DNA of 64,000 nt from Flavobacterium sp. IMCC34852. Its GTDB lineage: Bacteria; Bacteroidota; Bacteroidia; Flavobacteriales; Flavobacteriaceae. Both the position numbers and the translations under genes were made by a program. The notes under the pieces were generated by a model. The model worked only from the letters and a program-made list of their open reading frames with translations, searched no databases and was not told the origin of the DNA. Positions 63,560-64,000 of the stretch are shown here, piece by piece. The stretch is taken from NCBI RefSeq assembly GCF_030643905.1, contig NZ_CP121446.1, forward strand, positions 744,001 through 808,000. Reading direction: 5' to 3'. The stretch's first letter is position 1. Every line of letters starts with the position of its first letter.

Positions 63560-64000
63560 TCATGATTTGGCTTGTTGCTTTTTATTTTTGAAGTAATTCC
63601 AAACTAAAGCTATTAGCATCACAATAATCCAAAATAATGGTGTGAAGATGGTGTAAATTGGCGTTAAAGTATCGTATCGTAAATACGGATTGGGATTGGT
63701 GTAATCTTCGGGAGTAATTAGAAGCCAATTTTGTACGCCGTCATATACATTGACAGACATTAATACAATGACCAAGATTCTCAAAACTTGAATGGTTTTG
63801 CTTGTGGAACCTTTAGCAGACATCAACCCAATCAAAATGAAAAGCATCGCTGTCATATAGCCTCTGCCAAAACCCCAACCGGTATAAGGCATTAAGGAGG
63901 ATTTCAGTTCTTTATTGATGTTCAAATTCAGATAAAAACTAAATAGACTGATGGCCATGCAAAAAAGAAAGAAGACAATAATGTCGTAAGGTAGTTTTTT
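63560..64000 (-). CDS. Small integral membrane protein, unknown (partial, runs off right edge)
   Basis: At least 146 residues: the frame stays open through all 14 codons between the ATG at 63958 and the window edge. Those codons plus the next ones (DIIVFFLFCMAISLFSFYL) form one continuous membrane helix. The true start is therefore probably beyond 64000, and the ATG at 63958 is internal. Three further hydrophobic segments follow (GYMTAMLFILIGLM, LRILVIVLMSVNVY, IYTIFTPLFWIIVMLIALVW), and a Lys/Gln-rich tail ends the protein. No family recognised. Confidence 0.7.
   Translation of the reverse strand, partial: KKLPYDIIVFFLFCMAISLFSFYLNLNINKELKSSLMPYTGWGFGRGYMTAMLFILIGLMSAKGSTSKTIQVLRILVIVLMSVNVYDGVQNWLLITPEDYTNPNPYLRYDTLTPIYTIFTPLFWIIVMLIALVWNYFKNKKQQAKS

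Overview
The window looks like a chromosomal segment of a Bacteroidota bacterium, most likely a Flavobacteriaceae close to Flavobacterium. Evidence: low GC, many secreted proteins with C-terminal type IX secretion (T9SS) sorting domains, a GldH-like lipoprotein, DUF4270 and DUF4286 families, a split atpD-atpC locus, and repeated promoter boxes of the Bacteroidota form TTG - N19 to N21 - TAnnTTTG. Almost no Shine-Dalgarno sequences are visible. No rRNA, CRISPR array, prophage or complete insertion sequence was found.

Layout. 1-7.6 kb (minus): the N-terminal part of an AsmA-like/GT51 transglycosylase cut by the window edge, a secreted unknown, a GldH-like lipoprotein, then a panC-panD-flippase-esterase-like-radA gene string. 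7.7-16.7 kb (plus): short glycogen synthase-like protein, DUF4270 lipoprotein, glmS, then a TonB-dependent receptor and an SGNH-hydrolase lipoprotein. 16.9-24.1 kb: atpD-atpC, bioF-bioD-bioA, an orphan beta-ketoacyl synthase enclosed by two 125-bp repeats, and convergent recX. 24.1-24.9 kb is non-coding with a 21-bp degenerate minisatellite. 24.9-30.9 kb is a 1996-residue T9SS surface protein. 30.9-39.5 kb (minus): a JmjC-like oxygenase, bioB, a membrane protein, ribF, an M43 metalloprotease, pth, rplY and prs. 39.7-40.2 kb: tRNA-Leu followed by a tiny GIY-YIG nuclease unit and a second copy of the tRNA 3' end. 40.2-46.0 kb: a response regulator/histidine kinase pair and an S74 tail-fibre-like protein. 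46.1-51.8 kb (minus): mgtE, rsmA, DUF4286, a TPR protein and serS. 52.0-61.7 kb (plus): M1 peptidase, rseP, tRNA-Asn, a GH16 glucanase and a large T9SS glycan-binding-type protein sharing an upstream operator-like dyad. 61.8-64 kb (minus): umuC-umuD in unusual order, and a membrane gene running off the window.

Most genes are core metabolism and housekeeping: pantothenate, biotin, riboflavin cofactor, PRPP and amino-sugar synthesis, ATP synthase, and translation factors. The accessory interest lies in small mobile or repeat elements. The strongest is the tRNA-Leu/GIY-YIG unit bounded by a direct repeat of the tRNA 3' end plus terminator. Next are two 125-bp repeats that supply stop codons to flanking genes, several dispersed palindromes, and a set of TAnnTTTG boxes placed 3-4 nt before ATG codons, which suggests leaderless transcripts. 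All functional calls rest on reading motifs in the sequence; no database search was run.
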